Source of the DNA: an uncultured Eubacteriales bacterium
GTDB taxonomy: Bacteria; Bacillota; Clostridia; Oscillospirales; CAG-272
Assembly: GCA_934526185.1 (NCBI GenBank)
Contig: CAKTAA010000001.1
Span: 90,918 to 154,917, forward strand
Direction of reading: 5' to 3'
Length of the DNA: 64,000 nt
A program made the translations under genes and the position numbers. The notes below the pieces were generated by a model. It ran no database searches. It worked only from the letters and a program-made list of their open reading frames with translations, and had not been told where the DNA came from. Positions 1 through 7,656 of this stretch are shown in pieces. The stretch's first letter is position 1. Every line of letters starts with the position of its first letter.

Positions 1-276
1 ACAAAGCGTTACAGAAGCAACCTGATCAACTGGGGAATGCTGCCGCTGCTTTTGAAGGAGAAAGAGGACGGCGGTGTAATGCCGGTCAAGGTTGGAGATT
101 ATGTATTCATCAGCGGAATCCGCCGGGCGATCGAAAAAAAATCTGCGGACATTGAGGCCTCTGTTGTTCACAGCGACGGGAGCATTACGCCGCTTATGCT
201 TACGCTGTCCGCGCTTACCGACGAGGAGCGGCGCATTATACTGAGCGGCTGCCTTATCAATTACTACAATACCTGA
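1..276 (+). CDS. Aconitase-family hydratase, C-terminal fragment (5' end outside window)
   Basis: The reading frame is open from base 1 and the first annotatable ATG (37) is internal: the preceding codons read TKRYRSNLINWG, which joins onto GMLPLL, a segment typical of the aconitase swivel domain (YRSN.INWGMLPF). The tail has the VGDYVFISGIR and LTLSALTDEERRIILSGCLINYY pattern found at the end of clostridial aconitate hydratase-like proteins. Family members use a 4Fe-4S cluster to isomerise or hydrate tricarboxylates, but the cluster Cys residues lie outside the window, so the exact substrate cannot be judged. No partner gene is visible. The family assignment is firm; aconitase versus another hydratase is open. 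Confidence 0.8.
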   Translation, partial: TKRYRSNLINWGMLPLLLKEKEDGGVMPVKVGDYVFISGIRRAIEKKSADIEASVVHSDGSITPLMLTLSALTDEERRIILSGCLINYYNT

Positions 277-645
277 ATTTATGAGGGTATGCACAGCGCA
301 AACGTTCGGCGGTGCGCTGTCATATGGCTGTGCTATACTTTAGCCGCGTATCGGTTCATCCCGGGACAGGGCCAAGATTCGGAACTTTCATAGTATAACA
401 GGCAAGCCATTGAAACGGTGAAAATGCAGACGCAGCATATAAAATTTACATACTTTCGTTGAAATAACTGCAGCGCAAAAAGTTGAGCGGATGGGATGAA
501 TCCCATACCGCTCTTTTTTACTGCCACATCTGAATGAAAATCAGCAGTTGCTGCTATAACGGTGGATGCAAAGAACATCGGCGCGTATGTGTACAAAATT
601 TCCGCATGCGCGCCGATGTGTGCATTGAATCTGAATCGGTCGGAA
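277..645. other. Intergenic stretch between the hydratase and a convergent small gene
   Basis: It holds the strong hairpin at 485-519 and no convincing gene. A 108-codon minus-strand frame (333-659) runs through the hairpin and overlaps the small gene at 646-864; it has no recognisable features. Confidence 0.5.
485..519 (+). terminator. Rho-independent terminator
   Basis: GAGCGG-ATGGGAT pairs with ATCCCAT-A-CCGCTC around a GA loop (13 base pairs, one bulged A), followed by TTTTTT. On the other strand the stem is followed after a few bases by a five-T run, so it may also stop the convergent minus-strand gene ending at 646. Confidence 0.8.
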
Positions 646-864
646 TTATCCGATGGCACCGCCGGAGGAACCGTTTTCCTGCATCATTTGTTCCACGAAA
701 ATCTGCATTTCCTGTTTTGAGGAGATCCCGTGTGTCTGCCGGACAATCTCCGCCTGACGCTCCCGCGGCAAGCCGGCAAAATATTTCATTGCATTCATGT
801 TTTTTGCGAGCGCCATACCGAATCCCATGGGAATGTCGTTCAGCAAGGATAAATCGTCGTTCAT
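646..864 (-). CDS. Small conserved clostridial protein of unknown function
   Basis: 72 residues, soluble and mostly helical in character, with the pattern MALAKNMNAMKYFAGL...RQAEIVRQTHGISSKQEMQIFV and a Gly/Ser-rich end. I recognise this as a type of small clostridial protein that recurs in many genomes without a known role. The start is supported by AGGAAAG 7 bases upstream of the ATG, and a promoter lies further up (940-967). It is monocistronic and convergent with the hydratase. It has no Cys, signal peptide or membrane segment. Confidence 0.65.
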   Translation of the reverse strand: MNDDLSLLNDIPMGFGMALAKNMNAMKYFAGLPRERQAEIVRQTHGISSKQEMQIFVEQMMQENGSSGGAIG

Positions 865-939
865 TTTTACTCTTTCCTTTCCGTATTTTTAATAACCGGT
901 CGCTTCTATATCTTCCGGGCTGTGCTCATTTGCCGCCGG

Positions 940-967
940 ATAATATATACAGGTGCCGTAATGTCAG
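940..967 (-). promoter_or_regulatory. Candidate sigma-A promoter for the 646-864 gene
   Basis: On the minus strand CTGACA, 16 bases, TATTAT. It lies about 75 bases upstream of the start codon. Confidence 0.4.
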
Positions 968-1070
968 GATATGCCCGTATTCCATAGTATTGTCACCTAT
1001 GTTGTAAATATACATTGTGTTAAAAATTTTCTGTATCATAAAAGGGCAAATGTATTCCACCTTTTACACA

Positions 1071-1099
1071 TTGTATCTCGTTTGTCTGCATGATATGAT
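1071..1099 (+). promoter_or_regulatory. Candidate sigma-A promoter for the esterase gene
   Basis: TTGTAT, 17 bases, TATGAT, ending 41 bases before the preferred start codon at 1141. Confidence 0.5.
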
Positions 1100-1140
1100 A
1101 GTTTCAAAACAAAAATTTATTTTTAGGTATGGAGGATACG

Positions 1141-3711
1141 ATGAATTTCCAGGACACGTTCTATACGCTGCACAGAGAGGTAATCAGTCCGCGCTGTATC
1201 GGCTATATCTGCGAGGATACGGAACCTGATTATAGTCCAAGCGCAATCGATATTACTCCAAAGGTCGTCAAAGCCATACAAGACATATACGACAATACAG
1301 GCAAATCCGCGGCATATGATTATAGGCTCTTTCAAATCGCTGACGCATTCTTGTCTTTCGGCGATTTGGAATTTCGGCCGGGTCAGAAGGTTTATTGCTT
1401 TTTCTGTGTCGTCTGCGCTAAGGATACGGATGTTGTCATGACGCTGGAATCTACAGGCTTCCAACGGTTTTGGATAGATGGAAGACTGGTGACTATATGG
1501 GGCAGAGAAAACAGATCGCCGCTGACTTATACCCTGCATAAAGGCAGAAATATCATTTGTCTGGAGCAATATGACGCGCAGCCGTTTATGCGTACGCATC
1601 TGCGGATAAACCCTCTTTCAGAGGAGATAAAGCTGCCCGCCAATTCCATTGTCGGCAATTTGTTAAACTACAGAATGGGCGGCATCTATATTTGGGAAAT
1701 CAATGATGCAACTGAATACCGGAGCGGAAAGCCATTTCGTTTCATCATTTATCCTATGGACTATGTCTGGATTTCACCTGCTGCACCGGTCGAAATTCAG
1801 GTACGTGTGCGCAAAACAGGAGAGGTTCTGGCAACCGCTTCCTGCCGAATGATGGAGCCGTGCGCCATTGAGACCGCATCTCTCCGTTCCTTTCAAAAGG
1901 ATCCCATGCATTGCCTTGAGCTTGTATTCCGTTATCCACTTCTGGACGGGAATATCCGTGAGCATACAACTTTTTTTCACGTCATTCCTCACGAGAATTA
2001 TATCCGCCCTCTGGCCGAGCGGGCAACGGCACTCCTTGAAAGGGGCGGACTTTCCGAAGAGGAAATACGGTGTATACAGTATCAGCTCAACACCGTCACC
2101 CGTGAGCGTGAATCCACACCGGAGACCTTCGTGCAATGGGAGCCTTTTCATGAATATCTTGATAAAATGGAGGAAGGCAGCTATCTAAAGTCTCTGAACG
2201 AGGCCGGTTTTCATACGTTATATATGCATTCCAAGCTTGATGATTCCGTCATTTATTATCATGTTTGTTTGCCGGACGGTTATAGGCCGGATAAAAGGTA
2301 TCCTCTCCTTATCAGCTTCTCTATTCTGCAAATGGATGATACATCCAAAATTTTTGCAGGGGTTCGGGATTTGGAGGATGTCATCGTTGCGGACATTCAC
2401 GGCAGAGGCATTACCATGGGCAGTTATATCGGCGACGCTTCTATTAAAGAAATACTGCAGGATCTTTTTACCCGTTATTCCGTCGACTCCGCAAGAATAT
2501 ATGCTATGGGTTACTGCAGCGGCGCTGCTGCCGCATGGAGTCAGGTGCAGTATACTCCGGATTTGTACGCGGGCGTGTACGCCTGTATTTATATGCCTGT
2601 CGAAACAATGGATAAAAATCTGAGCAATATCGCTTTTCATTATTTGTGCGGACAGAGTCATATGCAGCTGCAAAAGGCAAGGGTACAAAAGCTGCGGCGA
2701 TATATCTCGAATCTGCATATCAACGTGGTCGGAGATGCCGTCCATCTGGATTATCATGATATTTTCTACTGCAAAGATGCAATCCGATCGCTCATGCATG
2801 CAAGGAAACGTTCGTATCCGCGAGAAATTTACTTTCGGACGGACAAAAACCGTTACTTGAAGTCCGGTTGGATTACCATTCATTCCATTGCATACGGAAA
2901 ATCCTATGCGGAAATTCATGCTCTCATACAAAACAATGAAATTCATATCACAGCAAAAAACATGACCGGTCTTACCGTACAGATCCCTCCTTTTATACAG
3001 CAGCAGAAGGTGAAAATTATTGTAAACCGAAAGGTGTTTATTGTTGACACCGCAGACGGCTGCTGCCGGTTTGTAAGCGGCACACACGGCTTCGCTCTGT
3101 CAAAGCAAAACGCGCCGCGCACGCCGATTTTCAAGGGGAACGGCTGCTTAGATGTGTTCCTGAATCCCGTCAGAATTATCAATTATCTTCCCGAAAATCC
3201 AGCGTATTCAAAGGCTGCAAAAAGATTTTCAAGTCCCAAAAATATGGGATTTTACAGTGAAACGCAGATTCAATATCCGATTTATACCCCTGAATATCTG
3301 GACAAACGAGCCGATGAAATTCTGCCGAACAACGGTCTGATTGTTTTCAGTGATTCTGCCTGTCAATCCGACATTCTCCAAAAGATAAGAGAGAACAGTG
3401 TGATCCGCTCAGATGCCGGCGGCTTCCGCTATCTTGATACTTATTACAGACAACCGTACTGTATTCTGCAAATTTTAGAGAATCCGTGGAATCCGCATAT
3501 GAGTATTCTTACAATAAGCTGCAATTCGGCGCCTCTGCTTGACCAGAATCTTTTTACGCGCTCAGTTATTCTGCCGAATTACAACTCGGGTTACCATCCG
3601 TATCTCAACGCCGTTGCTCTCCTGTATGACGGCTGCAAATATTATGCCGTCAGGGAATTCGGAATGGAGCTGGAAATTGTGGATCATGCGTATCTGCAGT
3701 TCGATAGTTAA
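1141..3711 (+). CDS. Large putative alpha/beta-hydrolase (esterase/peptidase-like) with Cys in the nucleophile elbow
   Basis: 856 residues. The start is 1141 rather than the ATG at 1129, because 1129 overlaps the GGAGG ribosome site at 1131-1135. Three regions can be seen: an N-terminal beta-rich part (about 1-340) with a jelly-roll-like stretch (RFWIDGRLV...YTLHKGRNIICLEQYD); a central esterase-D/prolyl-oligopeptidase-like hydrolase (about 370-590) opening with YYHVCLPDGYRPDKRYPLL; and a C-terminal beta region ending in a second domain (IVFSDSACQSD, NPWNPHMSILTIS). The elbow reads GYCSG (457-461), placing Cys459 where Ser usually sits, as in dienelactone hydrolase; candidate His residues are H535 and H539 in VHLDYHD. 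No signal peptide, so cytoplasmic. The substrate is unknown. It is a single-gene unit with its own promoter and terminator. Confidence 0.6.
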   Translation: MNFQDTFYTLHREVISPRCIGYICEDTEPDYSPSAIDITPKVVKAIQDIYDNTGKSAAYDYRLFQIADAFLSFGDLEFRPGQKVYCFFCVVCAKDTDVVMTLESTGFQRFWIDGRLVTIWGRENRSPLTYTLHKGRNIICLEQYDAQPFMRTHLRINPLSEEIKLPANSIVGNLLNYRMGGIYIWEINDATEYRSGKPFRFIIYPMDYVWISPAAPVEIQVRVRKTGEVLATASCRMMEPCAIETASLRSFQKDPMHCLELVFRYPLLDGNIREHTTFFHVIPHENYIRPLAERATALLERGGLSEEEIRCIQYQLNTVTRERESTPETFVQWEPFHEYLDKMEEGSYLKSLNEAGFHTLYMHSKLDDSVIYYHVCLPDGYRPDKRYPLLISFSILQMDDTSKIFAGVRDLEDVIVADIHGRGITMGSYIGDASIKEILQDLFTRYSVDSARIYAMGYCSGAAAAWSQVQYTPDLYAGVYACIYMPVETMDKNLSNIAFHYLCGQSHMQLQKARVQKLRRYISNLHINVVGDAVHLDYHDIFYCKDAIRSLMHARKRSYPREIYFRTDKNRYLKSGWITIHSIAYGKSYAEIHALIQNNEIHITAKNMTGLTVQIPPFIQQQKVKIIVNRKVFIVDTADGCCRFVSGTHGFALSKQNAPRTPIFKGNGCLDVFLNPVRIINYLPENPAYSKAAKRFSSPKNMGFYSETQIQYPIYTPEYLDKRADEILPNNGLIVFSDSACQSDILQKIRENSVIRSDAGGFRYLDTYYRQPYCILQILENPWNPHMSILTISCNSAPLLDQNLFTRSVILPNYNSGYHPYLNAVALLYDGCKYYAVREFGMELEIVDHAYLQFDS

Positions 3712-3809
3712 GCTGTAAAAAAACTGACTGCCGCGGATGTCTGTGCTGACAGCCTGTCTGTTCCCTCTTTTTTATCTGTCAAATCGTTTAGAACGGATTC
3801 CCTGCTATC

Positions 3810-3841
3810 CTGCCGGACGCATAGGCGCCGGCAGTTTTTTT
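3810..3841 (+). terminator. Rho-independent terminator after the esterase gene
   Basis: CTGCCGG (3810-3816) pairs with CCGGCAG (3828-3834), with an inner CGC/GCG, followed by seven T. Confidence 0.85.
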
Positions 3842-3875
3842 GTTTCAAAAGGCTCTAAAAATATAGAAAAAGTGC

Positions 3876-3904
3876 TTGACTTTCCATGAAATCTATGATA
3901 TAAT
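3876..3904 (+). promoter_or_regulatory. Strong sigma-A promoter for the tRNA pair
   Basis: TTGACT, 17 bases, TATAAT, ending 33 bases before tRNA-Met. Near-consensus, as expected for stable RNA genes. Confidence 0.8.
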
Positions 3905-3937
3905 AATCAAGCGATTGCAGGAATTTTGTTTTCATAC

Positions 3938-4014
3938 GGCGGAATAGCTCAGTTGGCTAGAGCAATCGGTTCATACCCGATAGGTCGTGGGTTCAAATCC
4001 AACTTCCGCTACCA
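3938..4014 (+). tRNA. tRNA-Met (anticodon CAT)
   Basis: 77 bases including an encoded CCA. The acceptor stem GGCGGAA pairs with TTCCGCT (first pair G-U), the D arm reads AGCTCAGTTGGCTAGAGCA, the anticodon CAT is at 3972-3974, and the T arm contains GGTTCAAATCC. The wobble G1-U72 and D arm fit an elongator Met tRNA better than an initiator. A tRNA-Ile with modified CAT cannot be fully excluded by eye. Confidence 0.93.
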
Positions 4015-4040
4015 TCCCGATTTTTGGGAATTTTTTCAAA

Positions 4041-4115
4041 GGCCCGTTGGTCAAGCGGCTAAGACACCGCCCTTTCACGGCGGTAACGGGGGTTCGATTC
4101 CCCCACGGGTCACCA
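4041..4115 (+). tRNA. tRNA-Glu (anticodon TTC)
   Basis: 75 bases with encoded CCA. GGCCCGT pairs with ACGGGTC; the anticodon stem CCGCC/GGCGG encloses a CTTTCAC loop with TTC at 4074-4076; the T loop is GTTCGATTC. It lies 26 bases after tRNA-Met and is co-transcribed with it. Confidence 0.95.
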
Positions 4116-4126
4116 TAGAAAATGAA

Positions 4127-4170
4127 CAAAGCCCCTCCGGAAAAATTTTTCGGAGGACTTTGTTGTTTTT
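4127..4170 (+). terminator. Terminator of the tRNA operon
   Basis: CAAAG...CCTCCG pairs with CGGAGG-A-CTTTG across an A/T loop, then TTGTTTTT. Confidence 0.8.
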
Positions 4171-4238
4171 GAAGCTCTTTTATTCACAGAACTGTTATCT
4201 ATTCTAGTAAACAATCTCTATTAAAGGGGGAGCAGCAA

Positions 4239-5687
4239 ATGGGCGGATTATTTGGATTGTGTTCCGGCAATGAGTGTGTAATGGATCTTTTTTTCGGAAC
4301 AGATTATCATTCTCATCTCGGAACCAGACGGGGAGGTATGGCCGTTTTTGACGGAAAACAGTATACACGGGCAATACACAACCTCGAAAATTCACCTTTT
4401 CGGACAAAATTTGAAACAGACCTATCCGAAATGCAGGGGCATGTAGGCATCGGGTGCATCAGCGACGACCACCCGCAGCCGATCATTATAAATTCAAAAA
4501 TCGGAACGATCGCCGTAGCCACGGTCGGACGGATCAACAATAAAGATGAGCTTGCAAAACAGTTGATTTCCGATGACAATATTTATTTTACTGCTATGAG
4601 CGACGGGCGCATCAACGATACAGAGCTTGTTGCCTCCTTAATCTGCCGCCGGGATAACGTGCCCGATGGTATTCAATACGCGCAGAGCAAAATTGAAGGC
4701 TCTATGACTATGCTCGTGTCCGCAGACGGCGGCCTATACGCAGTAAGAGACAAATACGGGCGGACGCCGCTGTTCATCGGTGAAAAATGCAATGGAGAAA
4801 GCGGCTACTGTGCCAGCCTTGAATCCTTTGCCTATATCAATCTCGGATACAAAACCTGCCATGAGCTCGGCCCCGGAGAGATAGTTTTCATCACGCCGGA
4901 TACTATGAAAGTCATATCCAAGCCGCTTTCCAAAATGAAAATGTGTACGTTTTTGTGGCTGTATTACGGTTTTACCTCCTCTGACTATGAAGGAACAAAT
5001 GTGGAAGAAATGCGGTACAAATGCGGTCGGCACATGGCAGAGCAGGATATTGCCGGCGGAACGGATGTTGATGTGGATTATATTGCCGGTATTCCCGATT
5101 CGGGTACTCCGCACGCCATCGGATATGCCAACCGCTCGCAAACGCCTTTCGCCAGACCGCTTATCAAATATACACCTACGTGGCCGCGCAGCTTTACACC
5201 GAAGGATCAGCGCATACGGAATCTTATCGCTCGGATGAAGCTTACTCCTGCAGACGCGCTGATACGGGATAAAAAACTGCTGCTTATGGACGATTCTATC
5301 GTACGCGGCACGCAGCTGCGCGGCGTGATGGATGCTTTGTTTTCCTATGGGGCAAAGGAGCTTCACGGGCGTATCGGCTCTCCTCCTGTGTTATTCAACT
5401 GTAAATATTTAAATTTCACCCGTTCGTCAAAGGAAAATGAAAACATTGCACGGAAAGCTATTTTAAAGCTCGAGGGCAGTGAGTCCGTCGATAACGGCAG
5501 AGTCTGTGAGTATGCCGAATTCGGTTCAAAACGATATTGCAATATGATCGAGGACATACGGAAAAGGCTGAATTTTTCTACTCTTGAGTATCTTTCGCTG
5601 GACGGCATGCTTCGTGCCGTAGGCATTGATAAATGTAAATTGTGTACTTATTGCTGGAACGGAAAAGACGGCGAGACCGAAGTCTGA
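4239..5687 (+). CDS. Amidophosphoribosyltransferase-like protein lacking the N-terminal catalytic Cys
   Basis: 482 residues with PurF architecture: an N-terminal glutamine-amidotransferase fold (GTDYHSHLGTRRGGMAVFDG, HVGIGCISDDHPQP) and a phosphoribosyltransferase domain with the PRPP loop DDSIVRGTQ at 351-359. PurF normally starts with a Cys exposed after Met removal; this protein starts MGGLFG, so the usual glutaminase nucleophile is absent. The four positions that bind the 4Fe-4S cluster in Bacillus-type PurF appear kept: Cys236 (KMCTF), Cys388 (FNCKY), Cys466 and Cys469 (CKLC). The start follows an AAAGGGGG ribosome site. It is not in a purine operon. It may be an ammonia-dependent or repurposed PurF paralogue; calling it PurF outright would be unsafe. 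Confidence 0.75.
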   Translation: MGGLFGLCSGNECVMDLFFGTDYHSHLGTRRGGMAVFDGKQYTRAIHNLENSPFRTKFETDLSEMQGHVGIGCISDDHPQPIIINSKIGTIAVATVGRINNKDELAKQLISDDNIYFTAMSDGRINDTELVASLICRRDNVPDGIQYAQSKIEGSMTMLVSADGGLYAVRDKYGRTPLFIGEKCNGESGYCASLESFAYINLGYKTCHELGPGEIVFITPDTMKVISKPLSKMKMCTFLWLYYGFTSSDYEGTNVEEMRYKCGRHMAEQDIAGGTDVDVDYIAGIPDSGTPHAIGYANRSQTPFARPLIKYTPTWPRSFTPKDQRIRNLIARMKLTPADALIRDKKLLLMDDSIVRGTQLRGVMDALFSYGAKELHGRIGSPPVLFNCKYLNFTRSSKENENIARKAILKLEGSESVDNGRVCEYAEFGSKRYCNMIEDIRKRLNFSTLEYLSLDGMLRAVGIDKCKLCTYCWNGKDGETEV

Positions 5688-5755
5688 TTTTCAATTTTTG
5701 CCGAGTCAGGCGTCTGGAAACTATCATCTGTTACGCTGAAAACGGACGGAAAGAA

Positions 5756-5790
5756 GAAAAGCCCGATGATTATGAATCATCGGGCTTTTC
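5756..5790. terminator. Bidirectional terminator
   Basis: Perfect 16-base-pair stem GAAAAGCCCGATGATT / AATCATCGGGCTTTTC with loop ATG, in the T-rich context TTTTCTTTATATTTT on the plus side and with an A-rich flank that becomes T-rich on the minus side. It separates the convergent PurF-like and SLH genes. Confidence 0.85.
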
Positions 5791-5837
5791 TTTATATTTT
5801 GCCGTTAAAATATTTCTTTACCCTCCTGCGGGATTCT

Positions 5838-7169
5838 TTATCCTACAAAATCAAAGTCAATGGCCTCTACCAGTCTGGACAGCAGAGTTACCAGAGAAGC
5901 GCGGTTCAAAACCATTGAAGGATTGATATGCTCCGTTCCGTCTCCGATAACCATTCCCATCGCCTGAAGAGATCCGATATCTGCTTTTGCCCAATCGCTG
6001 ATCTCATCGCTGTCAAGGAAAGTGGGCTCTGCTTCCGGCAGTTCAAAGCCGAAAGCTTCCAGATAACGAGCAAAAATCACGAAGATCTGTTCGCGATTGA
6101 CCGGATCGTCCAGCATCAGGTCGCCGTTCTCATTTCCTATGAACAGTTCATGATCAATGGACCACTGAACGCCGTCAATCATCTCTTCCTTGTTTACAAT
6201 CTGGGCGAGTCTGCCGACGGCTTCCGCCAAATCTCTGCGGGTTGCTTCGCTTTCCGGTTCAAACGTTGTTTCTGTCACGCCGTCAACCAAGCCGATGATC
6301 TCTATCAGTTTGATATACGGACGGCCCCAGTGTTCCGCAATATCTGTGAAAGCAGAGACGGAAACATACGAATTTTCAAAGGACAGCGGGAAGACAAGCG
6401 GCAGATACTTTCCGTCCACCTCATTCTCCGTATCATATTTCTCCATGTCGAAGAAATAAATTTGAGCAGTATTCAGTTTTTCCTTATCGAGCTGAATCGC
6501 GCCGTTTTCGTCGGTTATGTATTCTTCGTCGGTTTCATCATCATACGACCAAAAAACTGTCGCGCCTACAACAGGATTTTTTGTTACAACCGCATTTCCT
6601 TCATCATCATAGGTTGTATCCATGCTGAAGAAAGATAAAATGCCGTCCGACTCCAGCTTCGAGTCGTCAACCTGCGGGAACTGCATGGAAGCGTTTCCGT
6701 AATAAAGCGTAATGGTTTCTCCGCCTTCCAGTTCGCAAGCCGAAATGCCAACCACAGGCATTTCACCGTCCACCAGATACATCCAGCCGTCATACTTGCC
6801 GAAAGTGTTTTCTGTGTCACCGTTTACATCCGATACATATGCGCCGTAATCGGACTCTGTAAACGTGATGGTCAGACTCTCCTCCTGTTCGTCAAGCGCA
6901 GCGAGAACACCGGAAACCGTCCATTTCCCGTCGTCAGGGATCTTGGCCTCGGCAATTCCGCTATAATGTACATCTGATATGCCAAAAATCTGCACAACAA
7001 AGTCCTTAATCTCCTCTGAAGTCGGTTCTGAGGTATCATCTGTTGATACAGCGCTGGAATCGTCTGTATTTCCCGTCGTATCGTCTGCATACGCTGTCAT
7101 AGTGAATACAGTGCCAAAAATCAGAACCAACGCCATGAACACGGATAATAACTGTTTTGATTTCTTCAT
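5838..7169 (-). CDS. Secreted SLH-domain protein with a DUF4430-like domain
   Basis: 443 residues from the second ATG (MKKSKQ); the first ATG at 7175 sits only 2 bases after the AGGAAAGGA ribosome site, whereas 7169 has the normal 8. A signal peptide (MKKSKQLLSVFMALVLIFG...AYA) is followed by a Thr/Ser/Asp-rich linker, then a DUF4430-like (transcobalamin-type) region with the hallmark KYDGWMYLVDGEMPVVG, and about three C-terminal S-layer homology repeats (FTDIAEHWGRPYI..., WSIDHELFIGNENG..., FLDSDEISDWAKADIGSLQAMGMVIGDG). SLH repeats bind pyruvylated wall polymers, so the protein should sit on the cell surface. The DUF4430 part suggests ligand binding or adhesion; the ligand is unknown. The CsaB-fused enzyme at 51896-54127 would make the anchor. 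Confidence 0.85.
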   Translation of the reverse strand: MKKSKQLLSVFMALVLIFGTVFTMTAYADDTTGNTDDSSAVSTDDTSEPTSEEIKDFVVQIFGISDVHYSGIAEAKIPDDGKWTVSGVLAALDEQEESLTITFTESDYGAYVSDVNGDTENTFGKYDGWMYLVDGEMPVVGISACELEGGETITLYYGNASMQFPQVDDSKLESDGILSFFSMDTTYDDEGNAVVTKNPVVGATVFWSYDDETDEEYITDENGAIQLDKEKLNTAQIYFFDMEKYDTENEVDGKYLPLVFPLSFENSYVSVSAFTDIAEHWGRPYIKLIEIIGLVDGVTETTFEPESEATRRDLAEAVGRLAQIVNKEEMIDGVQWSIDHELFIGNENGDLMLDDPVNREQIFVIFARYLEAFGFELPEAEPTFLDSDEISDWAKADIGSLQAMGMVIGDGTEHINPSMVLNRASLVTLLSRLVEAIDFDFVG

Positions 7170-7261
7170 AATCATCTTCCTTTCCTCACATATGTGATTC
7201 CTCTGCGTGTTTCCGCATCCTTGCGGATATCATCTTTCTTCTGAAATATTACGGCATTGTC

Positions 7262-7290
7262 ATTATATCACGAGGAGCAATAAAAAACAA
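7262..7290 (-). promoter_or_regulatory. Candidate promoter for the SLH protein
   Basis: Minus strand TTGTTT, 17 bases, TATAAT, about 90 bases upstream of the start codon. A CCGCA/TGCGG hairpin lies in the leader. Confidence 0.5.
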
Positions 7291-7376
7291 CTGATAAAAA
7301 TTACCGAAATGGAAATAATATTTTGTGTATTGTTCATAAAAAATCGCAAAAAATGCTATACAAATCCCGCTGTGCA

Positions 7377-7385
7377 TGGTATAAT
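7377..7385 (+). promoter_or_regulatory. Extended -10 promoter for the lipoprotein leader
   Basis: TGG immediately before TATAAT. A weak TATACA sits 17 bases upstream of the -10. The predicted transcript starts near 7392, about 265 bases before the CDS. Confidence 0.45.
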
Positions 7386-7391
7386 GTGTAG

Positions 7392-7510
7392 GGTGAATGA
7401 CGGAACGCGAAGGTTCCGTCCAAGAGATTTCGCATATGGCGAAACTCCCGCATGGCTTAGTCTGTGCAAATGAACAAATAATTTGCTTAACATAAAATCG
7501 GTAACTTAAT
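7392..7510 (+). ncRNA. Structured 5' leader of unknown class
   Basis: Two hairpins follow each other: GACGGAAC-gcgaag-GTTCCGTC (7399-7420) and GAG-A-TTTCGC-atatg-GCGAAA-CTC (7424-7447), then a weaker GCAAAT/ATTTGC pair (about 7466-7486). I could not match it to a riboswitch class I know. It precedes the gene at 7657, so a cis-regulatory RNA is possible, but this is inference from structure and position. Confidence 0.35.
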
Positions 7511-7656
7511 TTTTATTCTGCTGCTTTCTACCGGTATGGATGCTTGGAAGAAGCTGCTTTGAATGAATCTGCAGGTTTTAGCCGAACTTTCATAAATATT
7601 GAAACAGGCAATTTGCGATACATTCTGCTTCGAATATACACCTGAAAGGCAACGTT

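Larger units (their letters stand above)
7170..7656. other. Divergent regulatory region between the SLH protein and the lipoprotein genes
   Basis: It contains a minus-strand promoter (7262-7290), a plus-strand extended -10 promoter (7377-7385) and a 270-base plus-strand leader with two hairpins. No gene was found. Confidence 0.6.

Noticed and set aside
333..659. 108-codon minus-strand frame
   Set aside because: It runs through the terminator at 485-519 and overlaps the better supported 646-864 gene.
7392..7510. Assignment of the lipoprotein leader to a known riboswitch (guanidine-II, TPP, c-di-GMP, fluoride)
   Set aside because: The conserved loop and core sequences of these classes are not present.
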